Assembly: GCA_010093685.1 (NCBI GenBank)
Contig: MU006233.1
Location: 248,001 to 312,000 of the forward strand
DNA: 64,000 nucleotides
Source: Ophiobolus disseminans
Taxonomy: Eukaryota > Ascomycota > Dothideomycetes > Pleosporales > Phaeosphaeriaceae
Direction: 5' to 3'
In this document: positions 44,556 through 58,600 of the stretch, one piece after another
How the letters are laid out: every line of letters starts with the position of its first letter
Numbering within the stretch: position 1 is the first letter of the stretch
Made by a program: the position numbers and the translations under genes
The notes under the pieces: generated by a model
What the model was told of the DNA's origin: nothing
Database searches by the model: none
What the model saw: the letters and a program-made list of their open reading frames with translations, nothing else

Positions 44556-46022
44556 ATGAATCGCCGTGGCAACAACAGCGGTGGGAGTGGTAAGTGGCGA
44601 CTCTCGACCGCAATTTTAAATTTGACTCAAGACGCTGACTTCTTCACAACAGTCCCAGTCGGTCCCGAGAACACCGGCATCTCCAAGCGCTACCAACCAA
44701 CTCGCAACTGGGCCTCATCTCCAACAAGTCAACGCTCGAGCGTGTCCACAGAGCAGTTTCCGCCTTTCCGCCTTTCCGCCCAGCCCTCTCTTCCGGCAAG
44801 TCAGTCCTCCGGCCCGACTCTCCCCAACATCGCCCACAACAGTGCCGTTCCGCACGTCTTGGCCTCTTCTATTGCCAGAACTGTTAGATGCCCCAGTGGC
44901 TTGTATGCCAACTTTGTCCTTGCTAAACAACGTGACGAACAGACCAAGGGACCCTCGCGTCAGCGCACCGAGCAGGTCGATCCAATATCTCGTCCCCACC
45001 AGTTGGACCCTCGCGATGCCGGCGCACCTGGACGCTCAAACAACATGAGCAACCTCCGCGGTGGTGCCACCAACTTCCAAAACCAGCACTCTCAAGCTGG
45101 CCTAGGCTACGGTACCGCAACGTCCTCATCATCCTCGGGTGCCGCTGGCCGAGACTGGCGCATCCGCAGCATGCAGCCTCCTCAGAACGCTGCTCCGGTC
45201 ATGACTACTGCAACCGGCATGGCGCTTCAAGGTCTGATCAACTCTGGTAAGCTTTCATACCTTTGACTTGCAGAATAATTCACTGACACACGCGCAGGCA
45301 TTACCACCATTTCCGTCGCCAATGACATCGAGCGTCGTGTCCGTGACGTTCACCATCCAGAGTTCCTTCGGGGCGTCATGTTCAACCCCGCCAACCAAAG
45401 AGAATGGTACACTCAGGTTCTGCCCTTCCTGGAGACTCTGGAGTTCGTCATCGAGAGCACCGTTGACCTCCAGTTCGCGACAGGTAAGTGACACCCCTCG
45501 ACACTCACTCGTGAAAGACATCACTGACAAGCCTCAGACATGTTCAGGTCACCCATCTTGCCCTCTCTGTTCGAGGCTATCACAAAGGTCAACCTACCAG
45601 GCCAACACTGGCTCCCCGGCATCGGCTCCAACCGCTCCAGCAATCCGTACTTCCAGATCCTCATGGGGCTGCCGCGCCTGCAGGAGGTCACCTTCACCAT
45701 GCACAACTCTAGCGTCACCGACTCTCTCTACACTGAGAGGCAGATGATCGACATCGAGCGCGTGGACTCGCTCCGCTCGCGCAACCGCAAGGTCCTCCCC
45801 CTCGACATCATTGTCGCCAAGTACGGCTTTGCGGACGTCTTCAAGTGCCGCGCCCTGCGCCGACTCCGCCTGGAGTACATCGAGTGCGAGCGCGCTCGTT
45901 TCCACACCAAGAACGGCTCCGCTGCTGAAGTCATGGGTCAGCTGCAGGTCTACTTCGTCAACGGCTTTGCCGCGGTTCAGATGAACGTGTTTGTCGAGTT
46001 GGTAAAGGTGATCAGGGCTTAG
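44556..46022 (+). CDS. Conserved hypothetical fungal protein with Ser/Pro-rich N-terminus
   Basis: Four exons, 44556-44589, 44653-45246, 45298-45483 and 45538-46022, join in phase to 432 residues; introns are 63, 51 and 54 nt with GTAAG donors. Residues 1-210 are rich in Ser, Pro, Gln and Gly and look disordered. The C-terminal half appears folded: ISVANDIERRVRDV, WYTQVLPFLETLEFVIES, LPSLFEAITKVNLPG, FQILMGLPRLQEVTFTMHN, DVFKCRALRRLRLEYIEC and VYFVNGFAAVQMNVFVELV. The leucine spacing resembles the repeats of the local F-box-like proteins, but it lacks the F-box-like start. I do not recognise a named family. Confidence 0.75.
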
Positions 46023-46369
46023 GATGGTGGTGTGATGGTGGATGGGATAGATAGTTGGTGGGTGTGAAGTCATCTAGTCACGTGCCCTGGGCATTCATAG
46101 CCCCAGAGGGCCCCACTTGGAAGACACTTGGCCTTGAGCCTGAAGGAATACAAGACACTAAAATCTATATGATGTTTTGCTTTTGAGTGAGGCTGATACC
46201 CCTTGGTGTAAACGGGACCGTCAGTCAGCATCAACTTATCCAGCCGTATTCCTTCGTGCCATACTTTGAAAGCCACCATCGACATCCCATAACGCCTCGA
46301 GGGTCTCCAGGTTCGACTATTGGCTTTCTCTCATAGTAAGCTGAGACCCTTCACGCGCACGCAAGAAGA
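46023..46369. other. Spacer between convergent genes
   Basis: 347 bases between the 3' ends of the hypothetical gene (plus) and the ABC transporter gene (minus). No gene seen. Confidence 0.5.
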
Positions 46370-49300
46370 CTACTGCCCTATCATTCTAATCTCATCCTCA
46401 TCCTCAGCCATCTCGCCCTCTCCTCCGCTCCCACTTCGGCTGACGTCATCGTACAGGCTCTTGAACCAGCTACCTTGCTGCTCAAGTAGCTTGTGCGGCT
46501 CACCGTACTCGACTAGCGCGCCTTGCTTCATGACGACGACCTTGTCGAAGTCAAGGATGGTGTCGAGCTTATGGGCCACAGCGATGATGGTATGAGCAGC
46601 AAACTTCTGGCGCAAGAGGCGCTGGACGAGGCTATCGGACTGGGCGTCGAGGCTGTGACAGGTTAGTCAGGCGGTAGTGGAAGTGCAAATGGGGTCTTAC
46701 TTGGACGTCGCTTCGTCAAGCACTAACACGCTGCTTCTCTCCCTCCTCAAAAGCGCTCTCGCAATGCAAAACAACTGACGTTGGCCGTGGCTCAGATGCA
46801 GCTCCTCGACTAAGACGTCGAGTGGATGCGCATACTTCTCCGCATCTCCCTTCGCGACGATAACGTCTTCCCAGAGGTTGACGTCCTTGAGAGCTTGAAT
46901 GATAGCCTTATCGTTGCTCTCTTCACGCGGATCGGCATTGAGACGAACACTACCAGGCAGGAGGTATGCGTCTTGTGGCAGGCCGATAAGTCGGGAGCGG
47001 ATGGTCTGGCGAGGAAGACGATGGATGGGCAGCGCATCAACGCTGATGGTGCCGTGAGAAAGCTCGATCATGCGGAAGAGGGAGAGCACCAAGGATGATT
47101 TCCCGCTGGAGAGAGTTAGACGAATGAGAGTAAAGAATACGACGATTGCTGCTTACCTTCCGGTGCGGCCAACGATGGCAACCTTCTCGCCTGGCTTGAT
47201 CGAGAGTGAGAAATCCTGGATAACAGGCTCGCCGGGTCTGCCAAGTTAGCGAGGCTTCCAGAGACAAGTGGTAGGAGGACTTACCGATGGAACGCGGTTA
47301 TGTCGTTGAAGTCAATTTTGCCATGACTTGGCCAGTTAGATGGCGGGATGTGATCCTCAGTGTCCTTGTCTTCAGCCGCCGGGTCGGTGGTGAAATTCTT
47401 GATCCTCGCGACACTACCGATATGCGTTTCAAGCTGGGTCCAGAAGGTGATGAGCAGCTTGATGCTTTGAGAAAAGAGCACGACGTTGAGCAGCGCAACG
47501 CCGACATAGCCAGCGCTGAGCTTACCCCTCAGAGCGACAACAAGAACGATGAGAATCGTTGCAACAGCCGCCACAACAAAATCCAGGACCAATGTGAGCC
47601 ATCGCTGCACCGCGAAAAGCAGGTAGAAGGGGCGTTGGCTGCGATCAAGCAAGTCCTTCGCTTTCTCCTCAACGAAGCTTTGCCACCCAAACGCTCGGAT
47701 GGTGGCGAGGCCCTCCAGTATCTCATTGAACTGAGTGTATAGAGGCGACTTGGCTTCGAGATCGAGGAAGCGCAGCTGGCGTGATGTACGGAGGTAGAAC
47801 TTCTGGATGAAGTAGACACTGATTCCAACGATAGGAAAGGAGATGGCTGCATAGGGTGCTGCGACTGCGATGAGGGCCATTTGTGCGATACAAAGCATGA
47901 AGGCTGTTGAATCGTTAGTTGGCATTCATTAATTGTCTTGTATGTAGGCCACTTACTTGCGAAAGTATTCAGCGCAGTGATTGGAAGCTCCATGTCGATG
48001 AGCATAAGATCTTGACTGAATCGATTCAGGGTTACACCGGTGTCAGTAGTCGAGAAGAACGACATTGGAGATCTTCTTTGCATTAGTCCGACTCCATTCG
48101 TCCTGTGTATTGACTCACCCAAGGACAGTGTCAAGAAGCCGTTTGTGAAAACTGACACCTGAACGTGGCACCATTGTGATGATTAATTGCCTACACAACG
48201 GATCAATCACAGTATCGTCACGGTGTGGAAGTACTTACCAGCAGCTCACCCCTAGAAATGCGAAAGAAACCGCACCGAGCATGGAGTAGATGCCCAGATA
48301 AAATCCTAAACGCTTGTTGGGATGTTCTTCGTTGTACTCCGCCCATAGCTTGACCCAGATTGCTGTGATGGAGGATCAGCGACGACTCAGTATAAGCGGA
48401 AGATGTAAACTTACATGGAAATGAGATGCCAAAGATAAAAATGCTGCAAGAGACGATGAAAATGATGGTGGGTACCCAGCCAACCGACCCCACATAGTAC
48501 CGGTATATGGCTATATCGCCAGTGCGACGATTCGCTTCCGCTTGGATCTCCTCTTCAGTGACCTGGTTGTTGGTTTGCCGTTCTGAGTATCGCGGCGGAG
48601 ACTCGTACTCGTGCTTCTCGGGAGTGAAATCGAAGTCAGGCTCGGCGAGGTCGAACGACGACACGTACCCACCATTGCTGTTAAGTTTCTCGAAGGTACC
48701 TTGTTCCGCAATCTTACCGTCCTGGTCTAGAGCAACGATGTGATCACAGTAAGGAAGACGTTTCGCTGCCGCAAAGCATCAGCGCCAGCAAACTAAGCAC
48801 AAAGGCTGGGATGGGATGATGACAACTTACTTGACGATGAGGCGATAAGAACAGTCGTTCTGCAGCGCTTGAGAAGGCCGTCGCGGCCAAAAAGACCGTG
48901 CCAGATCTTGTTTTCGGTTTGGCCATCAAGGCCACTGAGGCAGTCATCGAGGATGACAATGTCCTTCTGAGCGTATATCGCTCTCGCGAGCGCCTAGGGA
49001 AAGCATGTGTCAGCAAAGGCAGGGGGTATGGCGGGGTGAAAGACGGAACGGCTCACTATGCGTTGGCTCTGACCGCCGCTCAATGCAATACCCTTGCTTC
49101 CAATCTGCGTTTGATCTCCTTGCGGTAATTGGCGTAGATCTTCATCTAATGCGCAGCTACGGACAACCGATGAGTACCATCGCAGATCATATGCACTCGA
49201 CCCGCAGATGCTCTGCTGTACCGTGCCGTTCACGTGCCATGCAGTCTGGTCGCACAGGGCGATCCGCAGGGATGACAACTGCAATGTGCCACCCATGACC

Positions 49301-51791
49301 GGCAATTCACCAAGGACAGCTTTGAGCAAGGTTGACTTACCGCACCCGACCGGGCCCACGACCATGGTAATCTTCCCGCGCGGGACGATCAGGTTGATGC
49401 CATGCAAAGTACCCGACGATTTGTCTTTGTCCCACCCAAACAACCCGTTCTCGATAACAACAGCCTGGGAGCCTAACGAGTTCATTTCGGACAACTCCAC
49501 GGAGAAGCGACTCTTCTGCGACATCTCCGAGTTCTTGTCGGATCCCGAGTCGATATTCATACTCGACGCAATGCTGCCGTGGATGGAGGGGAACTTACGT
49601 CGCTCGGCCCTTGCCTCCATGGATATGAACTCCTGAATTCGTTTGAATGAGCCAACACCACCCATAAGCGCCGACAGCGCCATGATAAGGGAACTCAAGG
49701 GCTCAGCAAGAAGCGTGAAAAGGGAGAGCGAGGTAAAGACTTTCGCGGTATCTAGTGTGCTGGCCCCGTCGCTCCTTGCAGCAAGGATAGAGAATACTGC
49801 GAATGCGAGGATAGGCGAAACAATTGGCGAGACGTAGGCTGAAAAAGTTAGTATCAGATGGGTCTCACTAGAGAAATTATACTCACATATCAGCATAGTC
49901 CAGATAAGAAGCTTCCTGAACTTCTTTGAGATGTTCAACTCGTCGATCCGAAGCCTTTGCAAGTCGTCTCGGAGTACATCCGTGAGCCCACACATCTTCA
50001 CGCCTTTCATAGAGTCCAGCATAGCCGCGGTAGCAGCAATGCGGCGCTCGATTGCCTCAAGCCAAAGCGCTTGACGCTGCATGACGAGGCTGGTTGCACC
50101 CAAAGAACCAAGGAACGACACTGAAGCAACATTAGCCTTACACACAATTGAAACAAAGCTGTCTGCTTACCGATTGCGACGCCAATGGGTATCGCGCACG
50201 CCACACCGAGTTCGCGCTGCAGGAGATACATGGCCAAACCAATCTCAAGTGTATTTGACCATACCTAGGAAGCATTAGAGTAGCATGCAAAGACGGTGAA
50301 GGTTCTTTCTTAGTTTCGACAGATCTGGCAAATGTAGCAACCGATTTGGAATAGTTGCACATGAGGGCTGACTAAAAATCGGGCAACTAGAGGTTTTCCT
50401 CTGCAAAAGACGTTTGGAAATCGAGGTTGGAACGCTCAGACTTACCTCGTGGCCTGTCTCCATGCCCGTGACTATGCGCTCGACGTCTGCACTCATCATT
50501 GTCAACGACGAGGCTGTGTCAACATCAGTAAGTGCAACCTCTGTGGCTTTTCCATAGAGCATTGAAATCAATCCACCCCGCATCATCGTGATTGCGCGGA
50601 ATGTCTTGTGCTGATATTGTCCCGTAGATATCTATGCAGAGCGTTAGCCATGTACACCGCCGGCGCACTGATCTCGATTGCGCAATCTCTCAACATACCG
50701 CGATCCCAACAAATACCAGCACATACGCGCCAATGAGTCCATAGCCAATGTTGGTGGATCGTGTCGTAACGGACTCCTGGGAGAAGATAACAGCTCGATT
50801 GATTAGGAACGGTTGACAGAAATTGAAGCCGATGAGACAAAGCCTGGGCGGCACGACTGCCAAGACAGGCCACTTGAGCCTCCTCAGCGTGGCTACAAAG
50901 AGCGAGTGCGGGCCCGTGCGTGTCACTAGATGAAGCAAAGACGTCAATCGATGTACACGGCATAGGCGATTGTGGGACAACTTACATCGGTCCCACGACG
51001 AACCAAGCAGGTGGTGCAGGTAACCGGACTGCAGGTGCTTGTCCAAATGGAAAAGATCGTCGACCGTCAACGACTCCGAGTATCCCTTTTTGAAAAGCGC
51101 ATTGAGCCACCAAAACAATGCCCGCTTATATGGACCACTTGTAGCCTCTGTTGGGCAGTTCGAACACTCTGGCAACAGTAGTCGACGCTTTGATCGAGCC
51201 TCAAGTATTACAAGTATCAATTTGACGCCCACACGCGTATTGAAAACTGCTGATATGGTGTTTAGATCGGGAGTGAGGGAGTAGCTCCGCGAGCGCGCGA
51301 TATCGAAGATGACAGTGAGCAGGAGGTAGACGTTGAGGAGTAGCGGTGGTCGTATAGTCCGCATATGCTCAAAAATCGAGAGTGCGGTTAAAACGACTAC
51401 GCCAACGAGGCTCAAGGCGGCGGATGGGGTCGCGGCGCGATTCTGTGATCCTGGATGCCGAATCCACAAGGTGAGGTGGACTACATCGAATATGAAAAGT
51501 ATGGTCCATGCTATCTGCAGGTATGTCAGTACGCAAGTCAGAAAATCTGATATGTCAAGTGTTTACCAGTTTGAGAAACAAGAGCTTCGACCTTCGGACC
51601 TTGGTCTGTTTTCTCCATAGGTACAGTATTCGAAATGGTGCAACGCCGAGAATGAGTGCTAATGGCAAAATAGAGAGGAAAGATTCTTCGAAAAGCAAGG
51701 TAAAGTCAAAAGACCCTCGACAGTCTGGACCTGCCCATGGGCCGAACGCATTGTCGACCAAAGTACAATTCGAGACGGAATTCGATGCCAT
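46370..51791 (-). CDS. ABC transporter, ABCC/MRP type (multidrug or metabolite exporter)
   Basis: The ATG at 51791 opens exon 1 (51791-51567); further exons run 51514-50986, 50925-50699, 50631-50446, 50264-50171 and on to a stop at 46370, with about 15 introns, mostly near 50 nt but one of 181 nt (50445-50265). The layout is membrane domain, NBD1, membrane domain, NBD2. NBD1 has Walker A GPVGCGKST, signature LSGGQSQRI and Walker B IVILDDCLSGLD, where Asp replaces the catalytic Glu, as is usual for the degenerate first site of ABCC proteins. NBD2 has Walker A GRTGSGKSS (split by an intron), signature LSHGQRQLF, Walker B SVLVLDEATS and H-loop IIAVAHKLD, so its ATPase site looks active. The linker after NBD1 is acidic. 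Likely a plasma-membrane or vacuolar exporter. The NRPS gene lies 3.9 kb away in the opposite direction, so a role in exporting its product is possible but unproven. Confidence 0.88.
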
Positions 51792-54700
51792 TGTGATGAT
51801 TGTAGTTCAGCTGCCAGGTCTTCTGAGCTTCGCTCGGTACATCAGATGCTGTTTGAAGGGGACTGTGAATTCATAATTCGGTACTAACATGGTTCAATGA
51901 GGATCGTCAACCTCGCGCTGATCAGGTCAGCCGGTGGTAGAAACTTAGCACTTTCCCTCCTACCTCAGCGGCGTTCTAGCAATTGCAACCTATTTCCGCT
52001 ACGCTTGGTCAATGGTTCTGACTCGGCATAGTAAGGTGTCATGAACCCTGCAATGCCACACTCCTGTTACCACCCCGGTAGAAAAGGCTACCTGCTGCGA
52101 CTGGGCTCTGGCGCTACATAGACTTGGATAGATTCGACCTGTGTCATGCAATTGCCCCTTTTGACGACATCACGAGAAGTCATGCACGACGTGGCTGGCT
52201 ACGCTAAGTGTCGAGCGCGCTAGAAAATCCGTGAATCGAAGGCCAAGAACAGGTTCTTGCAAATGGAACCAGATGCTGCCAGAACGGCGCAAATCGCTGA
52301 GTCTGAAACCCGTGACGAGCTACAACTTCTGTCAATATGCAGCACGAGCATGGATCGTACATACGCATTCGTGTCTGCTTTAGCCTTAATTAGAGCAAGG
52401 ATCGACGCCACTCCCATCAGCCTGCATTTGAGCGTTACCGTATACATGATCCTCAACCCTGATTGCGCAAGCACACCATTTACTCGGCATAGCCTTGCCC
52501 GTATCCGTTGATCGGGGTTGACTTTCGACGATCATGCCCGATACAGGCACCAGCAGCAACACTTGTGCGCCAAGGTCATAGACAACGTCCGAAAGTGAAT
52601 ACTTCAAAATGTGTTTCCAGTCATCCAACAATTTATTTGACAATGCTTTTTCTAAGCGCCGGCATGTCTTGACGGGTACCGCATATTGGGGTAGTAGCCT
52701 CATGCATTCCATAGCGGGTCTGGCGTCAAACCAAAAAACCCACCAAACGCCATTGTGAGCTGTTGTAAAAGAAGTGGGGTCTAGACAGGCTACAAAATAT
52801 GGTCTTCGAAAATGATGGGAATGATGGTAGTACACCCGCCAATAACAGTATACCTACCTGTACACAAATGCGTTCACACTTGCTCTTCATACAGCACCAC
52901 AGGCTTGAGGGTTGCAGGAGCCCATACATGACTCGAAGGCAGCATGTGAGATTCTGACATAACTTCTCGGGGTGGGACATGACACGTTGCTGGGTTTGCT
53001 GAAGCAACGTCCGCAATCGACGCTCCTCGGCCCGATGACAAGCCCGGACAACTTGCATTTGAGCACAAGACACGTCCTGATAGCTGCAGATAAACGGGCA
53101 CAGGGGCGATTTCTGAACGGATGGTTTGCAGGCCGTATGAGGTCAGAGTAGCCTGATTAATTTGGTCGGTCCCAAGGCAAAGCGGAGATACGTCGAGATG
53201 AGACCGCTCTTTCGAATTTTGCTAGACGTGTGCGCAAAATGTTCTAGCCTTGCTATAGTAAGTGCTCCGGACGCACGACCCATGAAATCAAGGGATTGAT
53301 AAAATATCGGTCAACTGAGCAGCTACCATTCGCTGTATGCGACCAAGGCGACCCATTATCCATTCGATGTGCTGTCTCGCTGGCATCTGCGGTAGGGCCC
53401 ATTAAGATGGCACGACATATTGCAGCCAACAGTGCAAAGAGGTATGCCGGCAATTGGACGGGTTGATCCATCGGTCTCCGAAACCGAGGTTTGGTAAATT
53501 GAAGGCAATACTCAGAACAGCTGTTAGGTTGTCAATAAGTGGCCCCAGTGCCGGCATGTATGCATCCAAGACATGCAGAATCTGCTTGGTATGTGGCGAA
53601 ATCCGGGGAACTCCTCAAAGACTGCCGTTCATCCTGCGTGCCTTTCGTTGACCCTGTAATTTTTGATGGCCACTGCAGTGTAGATCCTCCGTGTCTCCAG
53701 GGACGACATAGTGCTATACCCATTTACGTGAAGCTGCTAACGGTCTTACGCGCAAAAGTGTTGCGATCGTGCGCACGAAGCTCGTACGGGTAATCATGGA
53801 TCCTCGGAGCCTGAAACTGGAATCTTGCTTGCTGAACAAGCTGGCTTTCCTCATGATTGAAGGTCAGTTCAAGAGTAGTTGAGGCGCGCTGATCGGTTGA
53901 ATGTGATGTCCATGGGCCGGAAACGGTACCGTATGAACCATGGGTCCCATAGCTGGAGGCACTAGACACGAGAAACTGGCTGAAGACGCGCCGAGCTCCT
54001 GCTGCTGCTGCAGCTGGTGGCTGCTTGCTGCAGCTACTCATATTCTTGTTGGGACCATATGGCGCGAAGAATGACAAATGACCTCGCAGAATTCCCACAA
54101 AAGCTGAATCATTCAGACGGTAAGCAAATGACGATGGGTGTTAAGGTACCACGGCGCTGGAATACGAGAACGGTAGCAGCCGGATAATACGCCGTGGGTC
54201 CCATTGTCATGCGCACAGGCGCAGCGAAGAGCTGGAACAAGGCTCTGCAGCTCCGTGACCCCAGCCCTGGATAAGCTGAGCGGTGGGTCCAATTGAAGAT
54301 GTCCGTCCGTAACCCCAGGAACTCATCTGGAGGTGCAGTTCTCTAGCGCGGCGCCATAAGACCGGCGGTTGGGCGGGTTGTGGAGGGCGGAGGGGAAATT
54401 TCTTGGCCGCGGCGCATTTGACGGGTGCCACACGGCTTGATGGCTGCCAGCCACGCGACATCGGTGGCCACGACGTAGCAACGTTAAAGGCGCGTACAAC
54501 GGGGTCAAGTGAAGCTTTTTGTGGCGTGACGATGATGTGAGTTGGCAGGGACGCGTCTCACTGCGTGCTGAGAGCCTTTGGCAGGCTGTCGTCGAGTGGG
54601 CCCTTGCCAGGGGAGGACGCCTGGAGGCAAACTTCAGGAAGTGACGAGGTGACAGGCCAGGCGATCGCCCTTCCCGAGCGCCGCGACGAAAATCCTGCGG

Positions 54701-55656
54701 GGCTACCGTCAATGATGGATGCAAGGATGGCAGCAGCAAGATAGGCGTTGGAGTGCGCGGTTCGATGGGATCTCCGATGGCGACGCCGGAGGATGAGGTC
54801 CGCGTCTGTAGCGTCTTCAGTTGACCCAGCTTACATAACTAGTGTCTTGGCACACGAATTGCCAGCCGATCGTCATTCTGCCTCGCATTCACTTCCTCAC
54901 CACCGCCATTGTGCCACCCGCAGTCCCCGCATCTCGTGTTTACGCGCGACCGTAAGCCACAATATACAAGCACTATACAGCCGCCAATTTGCGCTCGTGC
55001 TCGGCGCAAGGGTCACTCCGATTTATTTTGAGCGACTCTCGTGGCCGCCACCACTGGTGTACCTGAGTTGGCAGCCCAGCCAATGGGTCTGGATACTAAC
55101 CGCGGATACCTACCCATGACAGCGCATATCTGGGTTTGCCGTACACCCCCTTTTGGGAAGCATGCTGGTCCCGACGGGGCGCTTTTGCGCCCTGGACCTC
55201 GTTGCTTCGTCTGCAGGCACCGGCTATGCAAATACGACACTGTCTAAGCTCTGGTGGCTGTCCTAGAAAACTAAACATACCTGATTATGACTTCATGGCC
55301 GAAAAGACGTGGGATAGCGGCGTCCAGGTTGCTTCGCGAAGCGATGGCTGTGGAACCGGGAAACAAGGCGACAAAGATGCCGGCCAAACAGGCGTACCTT
55401 CTCAAAAATGCTTAATGTGATTGATACTCTTCGTTGATTTTGACCACTACTTGTTTTCCCGTCAGTCGTCCAGTCTCCCAATAGCCAGTCTGGTAAGCAC
55501 CACCCAGTCTTCGTATACTGATAGCAGCCGGGATTGAGACGTACATCTCATTGGCCAAACGTACAATACACACAAATGGTACCAATATCTCTTCAATAGC
55601 ATCACATCGAACTCTAACATACTCGCAAGGAGAATCGCACATTATCAGGAAGCCAC
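51792..55656. other. Gene-free stretch of 3.9 kb upstream of ABC and NRPS genes
   Basis: No complete gene can be supported between the divergent ABCC and NRPS genes. Around 52.9-53.1 kb the minus strand carries Cys-containing segments reminiscent of a CFEM domain, split over two frames (see findings). Nothing resembling an adenylation domain precedes the first NRPS carrier domain. Around 54.3-54.7 kb the sequence is GC-richer. Confidence 0.45.
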
Positions 55657-58600
55657 ATGGAAGAGAAGTTACAGTCAATATGGGCCTATGTTTTGAATTT
55701 GCCGCATGTTGCACTCGATCAGTCCTTCCTCGCTGTTGGCGGAGACTCTATCTCTGCGATGCAGGTTGTAGGCCAATGTCGGAAAGACGGGATTGGTCTG
55801 GGCGTGCAAGAAGTGCTGCGGAGTCGCTCCATTTCTCAATTGGCGGAGGCCGTGAAAGAAATCGAGCACACATCATACGATACCGTGGAGTATTTCGACG
55901 AACCATTTGATCTGACGCCCATTCAATCGCTGTATTTCCAGCGACCAAACGAAGGACGGGGCCACTTCAATCAATCTTTCTACCTCCAAGTCAAGCAGCG
56001 GACTACCAAGGATGAATTTCGCGCAGCTGTGCAACAGCTGGTGGCTCGTCATTCCATGCTTCGTGCACGTTTCTCACATTCTTCTGAGTTGGGCTGGCAG
56101 CAACGTTTGACCAGTGAGTTTACCCCAGCGCTAACGCTATTCCCTGTCTTAGGACATTGCACATCTTACTGTCTGACTCGGTTCCGCAAATTCCCATACT
56201 GAACCAATACTAATCGACTTCCCAATGCGTAGATGACATAAGCGGCTCCCACCGGTTTCGTCACCGGAAGGTAGCATCGAAATCCGAAATCGATGCAATG
56301 ATCGAAGATTCGCAGCAAGTGCTGGACCACGAGCATGGCCCGCTTTTTGCTGCAGATTTTTTTGATCTTGGCGACGATCAATTCGCATTTCTTACTGCTC
56401 ACCATATCGTCATTGACCTTGTGTCATGGCGACTGCTTCTAGAAGAGCTAGAGGAGATTTTGCGGGGTGGAGAGCTCCTTCCACCCGCACTTCCCTTTCA
56501 GAAGTGGGTGGAACTTCAGGTCGAACATGCGGGGACGCTCGAATCTGACAGAGTTCTTCCGCCTGTCAATGTCCCGCACTTAGACTTCGACTACTGGGGC
56601 ATACAACGTGAAGACAATACCTATGGCAACGCTAGTCATGCCCTGTTTGAGCTGGACGCGGACGTCAGTACAATGCTTTTGACCAACTGCCATGCTGCAT
56701 ACAAGACAGAGCCTGTCGAAATCTTGCTCGCATCCTTGATTCAGTCATGGTCACGTGTCTTCGTCGACCGACCAATCCCTGCAATCTTCAACGAAGGACA
56801 TGGCAGAGAACCATGGAGCCATGACATTGATATCTCTCGCACCGTCGGATGGTTCACTGCGCTGTCGCCAATTCTCGTGACACCGTCTGAAGACCCTACG
56901 GACACCGTTCGCAAGGTCAAAGATTTCAAACGACAAATACCTGGTAATGGCAGGCCTTACTTCGCCCGAAGATGCCTTACAGAGGAAGGGCGTCAACAGT
57001 ACCATACCCACTGGCCTATGGAGATCTTGTTCAATTATCTTGGCCAATATCAGGTATGTACCAGTTGCAATCAACTTCGGACTAGACTGCTTACATTCAT
57101 CAGCAATTGGAGAGAGCAGATGCGCTTCTGCAACCACTCGATACCATGGCCGGAGAGTATCGTGCAGCTGGAGGCACATCTGACTTCGGACACGTCACAC
57201 CCCGTTGGGGTTTGTTTGAGATCTCTGCTATTGTGTTCAAAGGGCGTCTGAAATTTGCATTCACGTTCAATCTTCACATGCGACATCAGGATCTCATTCA
57301 TCGCTGGGTATCAGAATGCCGAGATACATTGAGCGCGATGATCCGAGGCTTGGTAGTGCGGGAGCCGACCCCCACCCTAAGCGACTTCCCTCTGCTTTCA
57401 TTGACAGAGGACCGCTTCCATTCCATGCTGGTAACCTTGAAGGGCATGGGAATCATGCCTTCTGAGATCGAAGACGCTTATCCTTGCTCTAACATGCAGG
57501 AGGGGCTGCTACTCTCCCAAAACAAGGATGCGGGCTTTTATGCTGCTGCCACCCTACATGAGCTGACTGCGCGTGCGGGTCAACTCGATTGGAACACAGT
57601 CACCAACGCTTGGCGACAAGTCGTTCAGCGTCACCCAGCTCTACGGACAGTTTTCCTTGAGAATTTCGGAACCCAGGAGGGGTTATACAGTCAAGTTGTT
57701 CTCAAGTCAATCGATGCCAACATTATCCACTTCGAATGCGACAGCGAGTCCCACGCAATCGGCATTATCAAAGACCAGCGTTCGGTCAGCTACAGTACCG
57801 GTAAATGTCCTAACCACCGTTTCACAATTTGTACAACGGCCGATGGTCGCACATTCTGCTCTTTGGACATTAGCCATGCCATAATGGACGGCTACTCTAT
57901 GAGCTTGCTTGCCAGTGAGCTTCGCCAGGCCTGCGAAGGCCAGCTACGGATCGATGGCGCGCCTTACAGTGATTATATCTTATGGCTATTGGATCAGCCT
58001 CAGGAAGCTAGCCTCGAGTTCTGGAAATCCTACCTCAGTGGCAGCGAAGTTTGTTGTTTCCCTGCCCTCGACGACGGAAAGACCATGGAAAAGCGACTGG
58101 TAACAATCCGTATGGACATGAACAGCTTGAGCATGCCCGATCTGCAGAACTTCTGCAACTCAAATGGCATCACCCTCTCCAACATCTTCCACACAGCATG
58201 GGCACTGACTCTCAGCTGTTATGTGGGAAGCAAAGACGTCACCTTTGGTTACTTAACCTCCGCTCGAGATGCGGAAGACATTCATCGCGTACAGGACATG
58301 GTTGGCCCAATGATTAATACACTTGTTTGTCGTGTGAATCTCACCGAAGGCTCACGATGCCTGCTCGATGTTCTCCAGGATGTACAAAGGGACTATATGG
58401 AGGCACTGCCACATCGCCATATTGCATTGGCCGATGTTCAGCACGTATTGGAGCTTTCTGGTGCCAGTCTCTTCAACACGGCGCTTTCTTACCGCCGGCT
58501 TCCTCCGGATGTTCCCGTCGAAGCCACAGGTGTGGAGCTAAGAGAAGTTGCTCCGATCTACGACCCCACGGAGTATCCTGTCAGCATCAATATCGAGGTC

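Noticed and set aside
50265..50445. Extra exon inside the 181-nt intron of the ABC transporter gene
   Set aside because: The flanking exons join in phase (ETGHE to VWSNTLEIG, a conserved ABCC segment) and an extra exon would interrupt it.
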